From Symbiodinium natans (Eukaryota > Sar > Dinophyceae > Suessiales > Symbiodiniaceae), in NCBI GenBank assembly GCA_905221605.1, contig CAJNDS010002194.1, positions 62,001 to 126,000 of the forward strand: DNA of 64,000 bases. The letters are read 5' to 3'. The position numbers and the translations under genes were made by a program. How positions within the stretch are numbered: position 1 is the first letter of the stretch; the number at the start of each line of letters is the position of its first letter. The notes below the pieces were generated by a model. The model did no database searches, was not told the DNA's origin, and was given only the letters and a program-made list of their open reading frames with translations. Shown here in pieces: positions 40,174 through 50,000 of the stretch.

Positions 40174-40400
40174 GTTTAGGGTTGGGGGTCTGCAGGGTTT
40201 AGGGTTTAGGGTTTGGGGTTTAGGGTTTAGGGTTTAGGGTTTGGGGTTTAGGGTTTAGGGTTTGGGGTTGAGGGTTTAGGGGTTAAGGGTTGGGGGTCTT
40301 CAGGGTTTAGGGGGGTCCAGGGGGGTGGTTTCGGGCTTGTGGGGTTTACAGGGTTTGCGGGGGGCTTCTGGGGGCTGGAGAGTTGACAGTAGTGCTTCAG

Positions 40401-40441
40401 GGCTTTATGGGGCTTAAAATCAAAGACGGAAACCTTTCCAT
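40401..40441 (+). CDS. short candidate coding exon
   Basis: GFMGLKIKDGNLSM between GTGCTTCAG and GTAAGG. Confidence 0.45.
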
Positions 40442-40738
40442 GTAAGGCTCGGGCTTTCGAGTCCACCCTGCACTGAAAGGGTTTAGGGTTTAGGGTTTAG
40501 GGTTTAGGGTTTAGGGTTTAGGGTTTAGGGTCAACCCTACCTCCTAGACTCTAAACCAGGTTGAGCTTTCTTGCTCCCATGTCTGCTACCTTGTAACAGC
40601 GGCCCTCCCGCTCCCAGAAAGCCTGAGGCCCTAGAGCCCGACTTTAAACCCTAAACCCTAAACCCTAAACCCGAAACACTGATAGTAGTAAAGCTGTGAT
40701 TTGTGACACCCCTCTCCCGTGCTTTCCTGGATTCGAAG

Positions 40739-40802
40739 CTCGCAAAATCCGGAAGCCATCATGGTCCACCAAACCGCCGCAGCAGCCGAACTGACTGCTG
40801 AG
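40739..40802 (+). CDS. candidate coding exon
   Basis: After ATTCGAAG it reads SQNPEAIMVHQTAAAAELTA; donor GTTTGG. Confidence 0.55.
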
Positions 40803-40915
40803 GTTTGGTTGTTTAGGAGGGTTTAGGGGGTGGCGGCTCACAGATCATGGCCGTAGGTTTCAAGGCTGTGAGGGCCTTGCGATTTTGATCGCCCTTGCCT
40901 GTTGTCTTGCTTGTT

Positions 40916-41131
40916 TCATGGCTTCGTCCTTGCCCAGTTGCCGTTTTTGTCGCTCGACATGAGGAATTTCAGATCTCGATTTGTTGTTTCGATGTCATGC
41001 TCTCCATACTCCGATACCATGTTGACGAAAGCACCCGAAACTTCTTCTCCCACCCGATCCTCTCTGTTACTCCTCTGCTTCTGGTTGCCGCGAATGCCAT
41101 CCTTCACATCCACCGAAGAATGAGACTTCAT
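40916..41131 (-). CDS. candidate small protein or exon
   Basis: ATG-started minus frame of 71 codons, hydrophilic and charged (GEEVSGAFVNMVSEYGEHDI), ending in TGA. The antisense plus frame is hydrophobic and cysteine-rich, as expected of an antisense shadow. No family recognised. Confidence 0.4.
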   Translation of the reverse strand: MKSHSSVDVKDGIRGNQKQRSNREDRVGEEVSGAFVNMVSEYGEHDIETTNRDLKFLMSSDKNGNWARTKP

Positions 41132-41369
41132 TGTCCATGAGTCCTAAAAATCGGTGATATAAAAGATCGATATACTTCGATCATCTATACATCGCCCCTG
41201 CAATCCGAAGCAGGTGGTAACAAGCAGTGCATCTGCATCGAGGGTTTCGGTCAACCCTCAAGAGAGTGTTAGTTGTTGCTTGTTGGGTTTGGTGATGAGG
41301 GCACGTCTCGACATCGCCCACAAATCCCGAGACCCTCAACCCAAGCACTCAAACCCAAGATGCATTTAG

Positions 41370-41427
41370 GTTCCTGGAAGCTGCGCTGCTGCCGCCGGCG
41401 CGCGAGATGACCAACAGGGCTGAATGA
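41370..41427 (+). CDS. candidate terminal exon
   Basis: After GCATTTAG it reads FLEAALLPPAREMTNRAE followed by TGA. Confidence 0.45.
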
Positions 41428-41667
41428 AAGTCCGCTGTGTGTTGGGGTGACCATTGGGGTGCCAGCTCCCAACTGGGGTGATCAGTTACAACTGTGGGTC
41501 AGAGGCTTTAGTTGTGAGTTTCAGGCACAGTAGAAGAAGACAAAGGTGGTTTAAGCCAGGGTTTGTGGTGCATGGGTTGACAGCACCCGGATATGCATCG
41601 CTTCTTGACCTGGTTTGCTCCCTTCACGGTGATATGGCTACCAGGTCTATTTTCCAAAGGCTGTGCA

Positions 41668-41738
41668 CACACACACACACTGTGGGGTACGGTTGAGGAG
41701 ATTGAGAAAGTGGAGCGCGCGCGCACGCGCGCGCGCGT
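41668..41738. repeat. CA and GC/CG microsatellites
   Basis: (CA)n at about 41667-41680 and alternating purine-pyrimidine GCGCGC at about 41715-41738, a Z-DNA candidate. Confidence 0.85.
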
Positions 41739-41803
41739 AGTTCCTGCGTGAGTTCCGTCTAAACCCTACACTCTACACCCTTCGCAACCCACTTCCGCCT
41801 CAG

Positions 41804-41898
41804 TCTCGTCGCTTTCGCTGAGCTTTGGGAGCGTCGTGGCCCTTCGCGGTCTGGTGTCTGCGGCATAGTTGTCGATGCTGGCGCATCGACCGCCTCAG
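41804..41898 (+). CDS. candidate coding exon
   Basis: After CCGCCTCAG it reads LVAFAELWERRGPSRSGVCG, then IVVDAGASTAS; donor GTCGGCC. Confidence 0.5.
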
Positions 41899-42109
41899 GT
41901 CGGCCCGAAAATCTGGAAAGCTTAACCTTTTCGTATAAAAATGGCAGGAGTCCTAATCATCATGACAATCGTAGTTATGAGGTTATTGCATGGTAGTATA
42001 GAAGTTTCCTGTTGAGTTTGGGGGGGGGGATTTTGGGCTGCGGTTGTTGTGGCTTCAAGGGGTGACTAAGGGGTTTAGAGGTTAGGGTTTAGGGTTGGCC
42101 TCAAGGGGT

Positions 42110-42230
42110 GTCTAAGGGTAGTTACATGGTCCCTTAGCATGGTCCCTTACATGTTTTCAAGGGTTTTTGAAGTATGGGCCAACAGGGCGCGGTTACATGG
42201 AGTCTTTGGCGTCTGGTGTCTAGGACAGTT
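42110..42230. mobile_element. possible family E element
   Basis: Shares TTACATGGTCCCTTA words with 12275-12525 and has an internal near-direct repeat of CATGGTCCCTTA. Confidence 0.35.
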
Positions 42231-42239
42231 TCTGTTGGC

Positions 42240-42390
42240 AAGCCCTAAACTCCAAACCCCAAACCCCAAACCCCAAACCCCAAACCCCAAACCCCAAACC
42301 CTAAACCCTAAACCCTAAACCCTAAACCCTAAACCCTAAACCCTAACCCCTAAACCCTAAACCCAAAACCCTAAACCCTAAACCCTAACA
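42240..42390. repeat. CCCCAAA then CCCTAAA array
   Basis: Homogeneous variant blocks. Confidence 0.95.
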
Positions 42391-42400
42391 GCCCTCCCAG

Positions 42401-42478
42401 CAGGCCTTAAGACTTAAGGGCTTCCGAAAGGTCAGAGGACTTATGTTCTTGGCATCTTATACAACCGGGGTCAGGGGG
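42401..42478 (+). CDS. candidate coding exon
   Basis: After CCTCCCAG it reads QALRLKGFRKVRGLMFLASY; ends before GGGGTCAGGG. Confidence 0.45.
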
Positions 42479-42684
42479 TTAGGGTTGGTTGAGGGTTTAG
42501 GGTCCTGAGCCCGGGGTGGGGGTTCAAAGCTTTAGGGTTTTGGGGCTCAGGTGGTAGGGGGGGGGGGGGGGTGGGAGGCCTTAGGGTTTTGGGGTTTAGG
42601 GGTGAACAAACTTTTTTGGGGTTTAGGGTACCAAACTGGTAGTCACGACATTCTCGGAGCTTCGGAAGGTACGAAGGTGGCCAG

Positions 42685-42730
42685 GTGATACCTGCGATTT
42701 TCGGCTCTCAAAGCACCGGAGAAGCTGCAA
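42685..42730 (+). CDS. short candidate exon, GC donor
   Basis: VIPAIFGSQSTGEAA between GTGGCCAG and AA|GCCCCC. Confidence 0.4.
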
Positions 42731-42809
42731 GCCCCCCTTTGATAAGGACCCCAATGAGGCACACCCTAATTTCGGAAACCCATCCCAAACCCCTAACCCC
42801 AACCTTTAT

Positions 42810-42957
42810 TAAACCCTAAACCCTAAGCCCTAAACCCTAACCCTAAACCCTAAACCCTCAACCCTCAACCCTCAACCCTAAACCCTAAACCCTAAACCCT
42901 AAACCCTAAACCCTAAACCCTAAACCCTAAACCCTAAGCCCTAAACCCTAAACCCTC
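42810..42957. repeat. CCCTAAA array
   Basis: Heptamers including a CCCTCAA block. Confidence 0.95.
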
Positions 42958-43047
42958 TGCCCTCCCCTACGTGCAGAAATTAGGACAACTAGGAGGTAAA
43001 GAGGGGTGCGTTAGTATTCTGAAGCCCTCGCGGCCTGGCTCCTGCAG

Positions 43048-43098
43048 CTGCCACACAGTCGCCCCCACCAAGTGGGCAGCTTTGGCTTCAAATTTGGG
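43048..43098 (+). CDS. candidate coding exon
   Basis: 17 codons LPHSRPHQVGSFGFKFG between CCTGCAG and GTTAGGG. Confidence 0.5.
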
Positions 43099-43318
43099 GT
43101 TAGGGTTTAGGGTTAGGGTTTAGGGTTTAGGGTTTAGGGTTTTGGGTTTTGGGTTTAGGGTTTAGGGTTTTGGGTTAAGCTACGAGGCGGCTAGGAGACC
43201 CCCAAGTACGGTCATCGCCTGCTCTCTGCCTATAGGGGTTTAGGGTTTAGGGTTTAGGTATCACTCCTGCAATATCAGGGGCCTCAATAGACGGGGGATC
43301 TTATGGACGTTTATACAG

Positions 43319-43415
43319 GGGTTCTGAGAGAATACTATCAGTACTTCTTCCGACCCCCATCGTACGTACACTTCGTATGCTTGGCTTATTGCCCTAAGCC
43401 CGCAGGGTTTGTGGG
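43319..43415 (+). CDS. candidate coding exon
   Basis: After TTATACAG it reads VLREYYQYFFRPPSYVHFVC, then LAYCPKPAGFV; donor GTGAGG. A minus-strand frame overlaps. Confidence 0.45.
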
Positions 43416-43635
43416 GTGAGGTTTTTGTGCCGTGGAGGTGCATTCCCCCAAATGTGCTTCCCCAAGCCTCGAAAGCCCTCAAGCTTACCCGCTAAACCCT
43501 AAACCCCAAACCCCAAACCCCAAACCCTAAACCTATATAAATCCCCAAGCCTTAAACCCTAAACCCTAAACCCCAAGCCCCAAGCCTTAAACCCTAAACC
43601 CTAAACCTAAGCCCCAAACCCCAAACCACGCGCAG

Positions 43636-43680
43636 GGTATGAGCGTTGAGTGCTGGCTGCACGGCATCCATGCTCCTTGA
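43636..43680 (+). CDS. candidate exon, possibly terminal
   Basis: After ACGCGCAG it reads GMSVECWLHGIHAP followed by TGA, or a GA donor just upstream. Confidence 0.4.
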   Translation, partial: GMSVECWLHGIHAP

Positions 43681-43864
43681 CCTGAATGGCTCCCGGTTAC
43701 CCCTCCCCCTCCCCCGAAACCCTAAACCCTAATCCCTAAGCCCTGACGCCTAACCCCTAACCCCTAACCCCTAACCCCTAACCCCTAAACCCTAAACCCT
43801 AAACCCTAAGCCCTAAACCCTAAATCCTAAACCCTAAACCCTGAACCCTAGTCCAACTTTACAG

Positions 43865-43956
43865 GCAAGCAAGGTCTGGCAGTGCACAAGGCTTCCCGGA
43901 GTCGTCGCTGAAATCAACAACCCTGGGCCCTTTATCCTCCGCGACCTCCCACCCTC
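43865..43956 (+). CDS. candidate coding exon
   Basis: After ACTTTACAG it reads ASKVWQCTRLPGVVAEINNP, then GPFILRDLPPS; donor GTATGC. Phase continues to 44050. Confidence 0.55.
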
Positions 43957-44049
43957 GTATGCTTCCTGTAGGGCTTAGTTTTTTGGAATACAGGACCAGG
44001 ACCCATGTAGACCTAACCTTAAAGCAACAAAGACCCTTTTTCCTACTAG

Positions 44050-44091
44050 GTCACTGCTTGAAGCCTTTGATCCCCAAAAGATCATGTGTAG
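44050..44091 (+). CDS. candidate coding exon
   Basis: After CCTACTAG it reads SLLEAFDPQKIMC in phase with 43865-43956; donor GTGGGATG. Confidence 0.5.
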
Positions 44092-44257
44092 GTGGGATGT
44101 CTGATTAGGGCTTCGACTGCTTCCGTTCAGGGTAGCCCCCTAAACCACCTAAACCCTAACCCTACACCCGGCACCCCAAAGCCCCCAGCCCAAAACCATG
44201 AACTGAAAAAACCCCTAAGCCTGGAAAGCCTGCTACCAGAGCCTCGACCCTAAACTT

Positions 44258-44436
44258 GGCATGTTCCCCCTTGTGCTGACAGTCCTTAAGAGCGATTGTC
44301 GTACCACCCCCCTCCCCTACTATAATCCCTACTTGGGACTCTTAGTGTACAGGGGGAAGATCCCAATACCCATAGGGATTTTAATAGAGGGTACTATAAC
44401 CCTATGAAGGCCTGTTAGTACAAGGGGGAACATCCC
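44258..44436. mobile_element. MITE-like element, family A copy 3 (composite)
   Basis: Begins GGCATGTTCCCCCTTGTGCT and has two right ends (GGGGGAAGATCCC at about 44352-44364 and GGGGGAACATCCC at 44424-44436), as if one copy was nested in or duplicated onto another. Confidence 0.7.
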
Positions 44437-44439
44437 AAC

Positions 44440-44630
44440 CCTAAACCCCTAACCCCTAACCCCTAACCCCTAACCCCTAACCCCTAACCCCTAACCCCTA
44501 AGCCCTAACCCCTAACCCCTAACCCCTAACCCCTAACCCCTAACCCCTAAACCCTAAACCCTAAACCCTAAACCCTAAACCCTAAACCCTGAACCCTAAA
44601 CCCTAAACCCTAAACCCTAAACCCTAAACG
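44440..44630. repeat. CCCCTAA then CCCTAAA array
   Basis: About fifteen units of the CCCCTAA variant followed by CCCTAAA. Confidence 0.95.
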
Positions 44631-44635
44631 CTCAG

Positions 44636-44696
44636 GTCATAAGTGTCCCGAACACCGCGCGAAATCCCAAGCGGGGTGTGAGAGCTTGGACTGCAG
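44636..44696 (+). CDS. candidate coding exon
   Basis: After ACGCTCAG two frames are open (VISVPNTARNPKRGVRAWTA; HKCPEHRAKSQAGCESLDC); donor GTGCGGG. Confidence 0.45.
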
Positions 44697-44777
44697 GTGC
44701 GGGGCTTAGGGCCTTAGAGCGTTCTTAACCCTAAACCCTAAAGCCTAAACCCTAAACCCTAGAACCCCAAACTCCAG

Positions 44778-44873
44778 TGTGAAGACCAGCCCAGGACCAC
44801 CCCCAAGACTACTCAAAACGAGCCAAACCACAAAAAACGCCCAGCCAAAAATCCGATTCAAAGGCATCCTTCG
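44778..44873 (+). CDS. candidate coding exon
   Basis: 32 codons from AACTCCAG to GTGCAAATAG, reading CEDQPRTTPKTTQNEPNHKK, then RPAKNPIQRHPS. Confidence 0.55.
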
Positions 44874-44912
44874 GTGCAAATAGGCTCTGACTGGAGGCCC
44901 TTTAGTTTCCAG

Positions 44913-44995
44913 GCCGAAAGGCCTTTCTCATCGAACACGAGCTGCGTTTGCCTTGAGTCGGGCCGTTTCAAAAGCGCGCCCTAAGGTTTAGGGCT
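44913..44995 (+). CDS. candidate coding exon
   Basis: After GTTTCCAG it reads PKGLSHRTRAAFALSRAVSK, then ARPK; ends at GTTTAGGG. Confidence 0.45.
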
Positions 44996-45092
44996 TAGGG
45001 TTTCGGGTTTAGGGTTTAGGGTCAGGACCCTAAACTCTAACCCTAGTCCAGGAACCCTAAATCCTTCACCCGAAACCCAAAACCCTCTTGAG

Positions 45093-45144
45093 GATGTTTT
45101 TTGGTTCAGCCTTTGCAGTATTCGGGATCTTTGCTGAAGCTTAG
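45093..45144 (+). CDS. candidate exon with hydrophobic segment
   Basis: After CTCTTGAG it reads MFFGSAFAVFGIFAEA followed by TAG. Confidence 0.35.
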
Positions 45145-45233
45145 GGGTTTAGGGTTCTGAGAGTAGGGTTCCGGGCTTAGGGAAAGCTACATCCTAAGCA
45201 CTAAGCGTTAAACCCCAAACCCTAAACTAGCAG

Positions 45234-45294
45234 TACCCTTATTCCGTTGTTTTGGGGTGGGACTGCCTTTGTGCATCTAGTTGGAGGATCATGG
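45234..45294 (+). CDS. candidate coding exon
   Basis: After ACTAGCAG it reads YPYSVVLGWDCLCASSWRIM; donor GTTGTGAG. Confidence 0.45.
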
Positions 45295-45355
45295 GTTGTG
45301 AGTGGGGTTCTAAGTAAGGTAACTATATTTAGAGCAGGTTATCACCTCATTTAGC

Positions 45356-45510
45356 TAAACCCTAAACCCCAAACCCCAAACCCCAAACCCCAAACCCCAA
45401 ACCCCAAACCCCAAACCCCAAACCCCAAACCCCAAACCCCAAACCCCAAACCCCAAACCCTAAACCCTAAACCCCAAACCCTAAACCCTAAACCCTAAAC
45501 CCTAAACCTA
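45356..45510. repeat. CCCCAAA then CCCTAAA array
   Basis: About fourteen CCCCAAA units followed by CCCTAAA. Confidence 0.95.
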
Positions 45511-45511
45511 G

Positions 45512-45555
45512 GCTACTGGACTTTAACCCGCTCCTGTGCTTGGCTTTTTTGATAT
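45512..45555 (+). CDS. short candidate coding exon
   Basis: LLDFNPLLCLAFLI after AACCTAG; donor GTACTC. Confidence 0.4.
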
Positions 45556-45618
45556 GTACTCTTTGTTTTTGGTTTCGGGTTTAATGTTTTAGGGTTTAGG
45601 GTTTAGGGTTCTTTTCAG

Positions 45619-45646
45619 GATCTGGCCATAAACAGCTCTAAGGGGG
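45619..45646 (+). CDS. short candidate coding exon
   Basis: DLAINSSKG between CTTTTCAG and GTTTAATTC. Confidence 0.4.
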
Positions 45647-45704
45647 GTTTAATTCACCCGCAGCTCAGAAGCCCTAAGCCCCACACTCTGCGCCCGAAAT
45701 CCTA

Positions 45705-45890
45705 AAAACCTAAACCCTAAACCCTAAACCCTAAACCCTAAACCCTAAACCCTAAACCCTAAACCCTAAACCCTAAACCCTAAACCCTAAACCCTAAACC
45801 CTAAACCCTAAACCCTAAACCCTAAACCCTAAACCCTAAACCCTGAACCCTAAACCCTGAACCCTAAACCCTGAACCCTAAGCCTCTTCG
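45705..45890. repeat. CCCTAAA array
   Basis: Near-pure heptamers ending in CCCTGAA variants. Confidence 0.95.
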
Positions 45891-45898
45891 TGGCGCAG

Positions 45899-45973
45899 GC
45901 CCTGAGCTGTCGCTGCCTTCGGATGGTGTGGCACGACGGAATGCGTTGGAGCACCTGGCGGCCTGGCTGCCTC
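45899..45973 (+). CDS. candidate coding exon
   Basis: After GTGGCGCAG it reads PELSLPSDGVARRNALEHLA, then AWLP; donor GTCCCC. This is the last supported exon before the repeats around the retroelement. Confidence 0.55.
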
Positions 45974-46297
45974 GTCCCCAAGCCCTAAACCCTAAACCCT
46001 AAACTTTAAGCCCTAAACCCTAAACCCTAAACCCTAAATCCTAAATCCTAAACCCTGAACCCTGAACCCTCAAGACCTGTATCAGTAGAAATTGTATAGC
46101 AGCACCAAGCACAGCATAAGGATTTTGGCTACTTTGGCGGCCTTGGGAAACCCAGATGGCAAATTTTAGCGATTTTTGACCATTTTGGGCCTTCACAAAC
46201 CCTCAATTAGAGCCAACACATCGGCATTTTCGCGAGTTTGGCGGCCTTGGAACCTTTCCCAAATGGCAAAATCGGGCAATGACCCTCTGTGTGCCCG

Positions 46298-46315
46298 CTA
46301 GGGCGGAAGCCCTAG
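46298..46315 (+). repeat. hairpin CTAGGGC-GGAA-GCCCTAG (R2 copy)
   Basis: Perfect 7-bp stem with a GNRA-type GGAA loop. The same hairpin and flanks occur inverted at 20856-20873. Confidence 0.85.
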
Positions 46316-46358
46316 CTTTAGCTATGGGACGGCACACCTATACGCCGCCGACCCGGTT

Positions 46359-46763
46359 GGCTCGCCGACATCCGGCTCCAAATTCGGCTTCCGAAGGTCT
46401 TCATGTTTTAGGTACATTTTATCGCGAAAAACGCGCTATTCCCCACCGAAATTTGGCTCCTGGATGCATTTTTTGGGTGCCCCGCGGGGTCCCAAAAACG
46501 ACCCGGAGAGCATCATTGACTCTATTTTTAAACTTCTGCCGAAGACGCGTTGTGGATGTTTTTTGGGGGGCATCGGCCACCCCAAAGGACCCTCACAAGA
46601 GCGCGCATCATGAGCATCAGCGGGTGGGGTCTCGGGTTTCGGATGCGGCTGCGAGCCTGGAAAACGCAGAAAACGCTGTAAATGCCGTGGTTTTCGTGCT
46701 GTTACGGACATGTCCGTTTTGAGGCCGGCATATGCCCCCATAAGCCACGCATGCCTGGAGGCC
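46359..46763 (+). repeat. dispersed repeat R1, plus-strand copy
   Basis: Inverted homologue of 16246-16630; begins GGCTCGCCGACATCCGGCTC and ends GCATGCCTGGAGGCC. Confidence 0.8.
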
Positions 46764-46891
46764 GGAGCTGCTGGGGGGCGATTTTGCATAGTTTCTCGCG
46801 GTTTTGGAAGCCCTCCAAAAAATTGCAAATTTTGGCGATTTTTGACATTTTGGGCCTTCACAAGCCCCCACTCCAGGGCCAAAACGTAGGG

Positions 46892-46896
46892 ATTTT
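46892..46896. other. target-site duplication, left (ATTTT)
   Basis: Five bases directly before the 5' LTR, repeated directly after the 3' LTR at 59295-59299. Confidence 0.85.
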
Positions 46897-47039
46897 TGTA
46901 GTTTTTCATGGAGGAATTACACTCCTTTTGCGAGCTGTGCATACCATCGCTTCACCCTCGACTGTGGCTCAAGTTGCCGATAAAAAGAGGCGTACTTAAC
47001 GGTTTATTTGTTCCCTCATGTGCTGACCTGAAAACTTCA
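46897..47039 (+). repeat. 5' LTR, 143 bp
   Basis: Starts TGTAGTTTTTCATGGAGG and ends GACCTGAAAACTTCA; identical by eye to 59152-59294. Short for an LTR, with no obvious TATA box. Confidence 0.95.
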
Positions 47040-47060
47040 GGTTATCAGCCGTAGAGTCTC
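47040..47060 (+). promoter_or_regulatory. primer-binding site, half-tRNA type
   Basis: Directly after the LTR, GGTTATCAGCCGTAGAGTCT. Its complement GGCTGATAACC has the form of a tRNA anticodon loop (CU-GAU-AA) with stem bases. Drosophila copia is primed by a tRNA-iMet half cleaved in the anticodon arm and also starts GGTTAT. There is no match to a tRNA 3'-CCA end. Confidence 0.6.
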
Positions 47061-47065
47061 ACACG

Positions 47066-50000
47066 ATGGCTCTGCAGCTGCAAGATGGGACCATTGATCC
47101 CAATGCGCAACATGATCAGACTGCAACAACCAACTACCAACAGTTCAACCAGTACCGGGTACAGCAGCAGCTGATCATCGTGCAACAAAACGAGGATGCA
47201 GAGCGAGTTCGTATCGAAGCCGAACGCAGACATGCGGAAATCCTGGACATGGCTACAAGACAGGCCCGTGCAGAAATGGGAGAACTCGAGCAACACGCTG
47301 ATGCCCAACATCGTGCACGGATTGAAGTCATCAGTGACCGCATGGACTTTGTGGTTCGTGAGCTACAACAACAACTACTGGAGACCAAGGCAGCACTAAG
47401 AGGTCGAACGGCGGAGCTTGACCAAGCCGCACAGGACGCACACACACTCAGGATGCACAATCTCGAGCTTGAGGCACGAGGTAACATGGTTCTCGAATCG
47501 GAAACTCGCCTCAGGACCCATCTCGAACAGAGTGAATTTTCCCTTGCTAACCTCAGGGTTGTGTACGATCAAAACAGGGAAACCCAGCTGGAATTCTTAG
47601 GCAACGAATTTAGAGAGCAAATGCAGTATGAAGAGAACATGTTCACATATGCCATGCATGAAGAAGAAAGTGCATGCGATGTCTTGATTCAGGAGTTGGC
47701 TGAGTCGAACCAGCGTTTGATGGTTGAACTTGATGAGGCTAAGGCGACCGCTACAGCGTCATCTAGCCTGCCGAAAGGTGGTGCCGAGCACCAGCAGGCT
47801 GTTCCCATGGCCTCAGCACCTCCACCGGGTTTGAACACTGCCGAAGCAAGCCCCCCGCAAGGGGGTGCCGCATGCGGTAATGCACATGTCACGCATGCTG
47901 ATTTGCCAAATCCGTTGCAGATTCCAGAGAGCATGAAGGGTCTCTTTGAGAGACGGCCCCAGAGGTTTAATCTGGGAGCATCCACTCCTGTTTCGCAAGC
48001 CCCTAATGAAGTGCATGAAGCGATTGCAAAAGCGCTCAAGGACTTTGCTACCAAGGATGAGACGAAACCTAAGACTAAGGAAGCGGAGACAGTGAAACTT
48101 CCGGATTTTCCCTCAGCGGAGACGTACAGATCGTGGAAGACGGCAGTGCGTGAGGCTGTTCGAGCAGCATCTGATCACCCTGATGAAGCATTTGCGTGGA
48201 TTCAGCAGGTGTACGCAAAGGGTGCTTCACTAGATAGCCTCAACGATGTAGGGAAATTCCTCACGCTAGACACCAAAATCCTTGCAGCATTGTCTAGGGT
48301 GGCGAAGGGCGAGCTTGCGAGACAAATACTCAACTACAAGGAGACGGAGGCCACCTGTGGTAGAGCAGTGAGAGGTAGGCAGGTGCTGTTAATGTTTGAA
48401 GCCTACTTTAAAACCAACGAAGAAGTTGGCTCCCTCTACTCGGTCGAAGACCTCTTGAAAGTGGCACTGATCAATGATGACCTCGCTACCTTCGTGCATA
48501 ACTGGGATTCAGTGATTGCTGGACTATCGCATCCTCCTGACGAAACCACTTTGCGAGACATATTCCTCCGTGAGCTTCGCAAGTCCCATCGTTTGAAGTA
48601 TGATCTCGACATTTACGATCGGGCTCGTGAGGGGACCCCCGAGCACACCTACAAGTTCCTCATGGAAAGCATCAAGAATCTCCTCACACGAGAACGAATT
48701 AGGAAGAACAGGGACAAGATTGCTAAGGCCCATGGCGCGAAGTACGGTGCTCCTGCCCCTCCTACCCCTGCGAAGCCGTCGGCGCCCGCTCCTTCGGAGC
48801 GACGACAGCCATCCAGAGGACGTCAGGGTAGGCAGGTTTGCATGTTGTTTCAGAAGGGTAAGTGTAAGTTTGGGGAGCGTTGCAAGTATGAACACACGAA
48901 AGACCCCAAGGCATCCTCAAGGGAGAGATCTCCCAACCGGCCTAAGTCAGGTTCTCGCGAGAGAGAGAAGAGCAACAGCAAAGATACCTCCAACATCCCA
49001 TGCGTATTTTATGCCAAGGGTACTTGCAGGAATGGGGATAAATGCAAGTTCTTGCACAAGGACAAGTCCGCATCGCCCTCTGTCCCGGCCAAGGCTAAGG
49101 CACGTGCACCCTCCCCGGCTAAGCGAAGGCCGAGCCGGAAGAAGAGGACAGAAGCTAAAGCAGCTGCCTGCTGCGTGTACGCCTTAGCCGCCCGAAAGGG
49201 TGAGCCGGATGGTAGGCATGCAGACACATGGCGTCTTGATGAGAAGTCACTCACGCTGTCTAGGGAACATGTTGTTCTGAGAAACAACTATTTTATTCCC
49301 CAAAGCTGCCCCGTTCCAGCATGGAGAATCAAGTCTGTTGCGAGCATCACCATGAAGCTGAAAACCGGCGAAGAGCGAACGTTACAGTACAATTGGAAAA
49401 CGTGCGACAAGCAAGCACCTCTGCCCAATTGGACGGGCGTTACGAGTTTCAAGCTGAAGCCTAAAGACATGAGTGTGTGTTTTGAAAGGCACCCTGAGAT
49501 ATACCCAGTTGAAAGCGTCGGAGATGGTTGGAAATTTGTTCCCCATAAGCGCAAATGTGTGGCAAGGTTCAAAACCAATGCTGATTGCCCTATGTCCGAC
49601 CCTGGTGATCTTCAGTGTGCAGTCATCAACGCACAAAATCTTGAGGCCTCAGTGTACTCGGAACTCCATGGTGAAAAGACAAAATGCAAGCATCGCTGCT
49701 GCAAGCCTGATTTCGCTTGTCGGCATTGTGCAGCAGGAAACATAATGTCAGGAACTGCCGCTCCAGCGCGCAAGGAACTTCAGAGCTTGGACATCATTGC
49801 CGATACGGGAAGTGAAGAGGACCTTATCAGCTCTTCGGACTTGAGAAAGTGTTTCGAAGGGGTCGGTAGGAAAGTCGACGCAACGCCAGTCAACCTTCAC
49901 ACGGCCAATGGCATCGTGGAGGCATCGTCCAGGACAGAAGTCGAGGTTCCGTCAATGAATGGCAGCCTGGAATTCGTGGAACTCCCGGATACCCCACCGG

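Larger units (their letters stand above)
46085..46896. repeat. complex repeat that received the retrotransposon
   Basis: Built of diverged tandem blocks containing GGCAAATTTTAGCGATTTTTGAC and TTGGGCCTTCACAA. Similar blocks start near 46155 and 46823 and continue after the element at 59295. Open frames here are not supported as genes. Confidence 0.7.

Noticed and set aside
44911-44926. AGGCC-GAAA-GGCCT as an eleventh copy of the retroelement hairpin
   Set aside because: The stem and GAAA loop fit, but the AGC and NGYCG flanks are missing and it lies outside the element.
46279-46942. Open frames of 147 and 168 codons on both strands next to the retrotransposon
   Set aside because: They lie in repeat R1/R2; frames are not shared with the 16-kb copy, so they are most likely non-coding.
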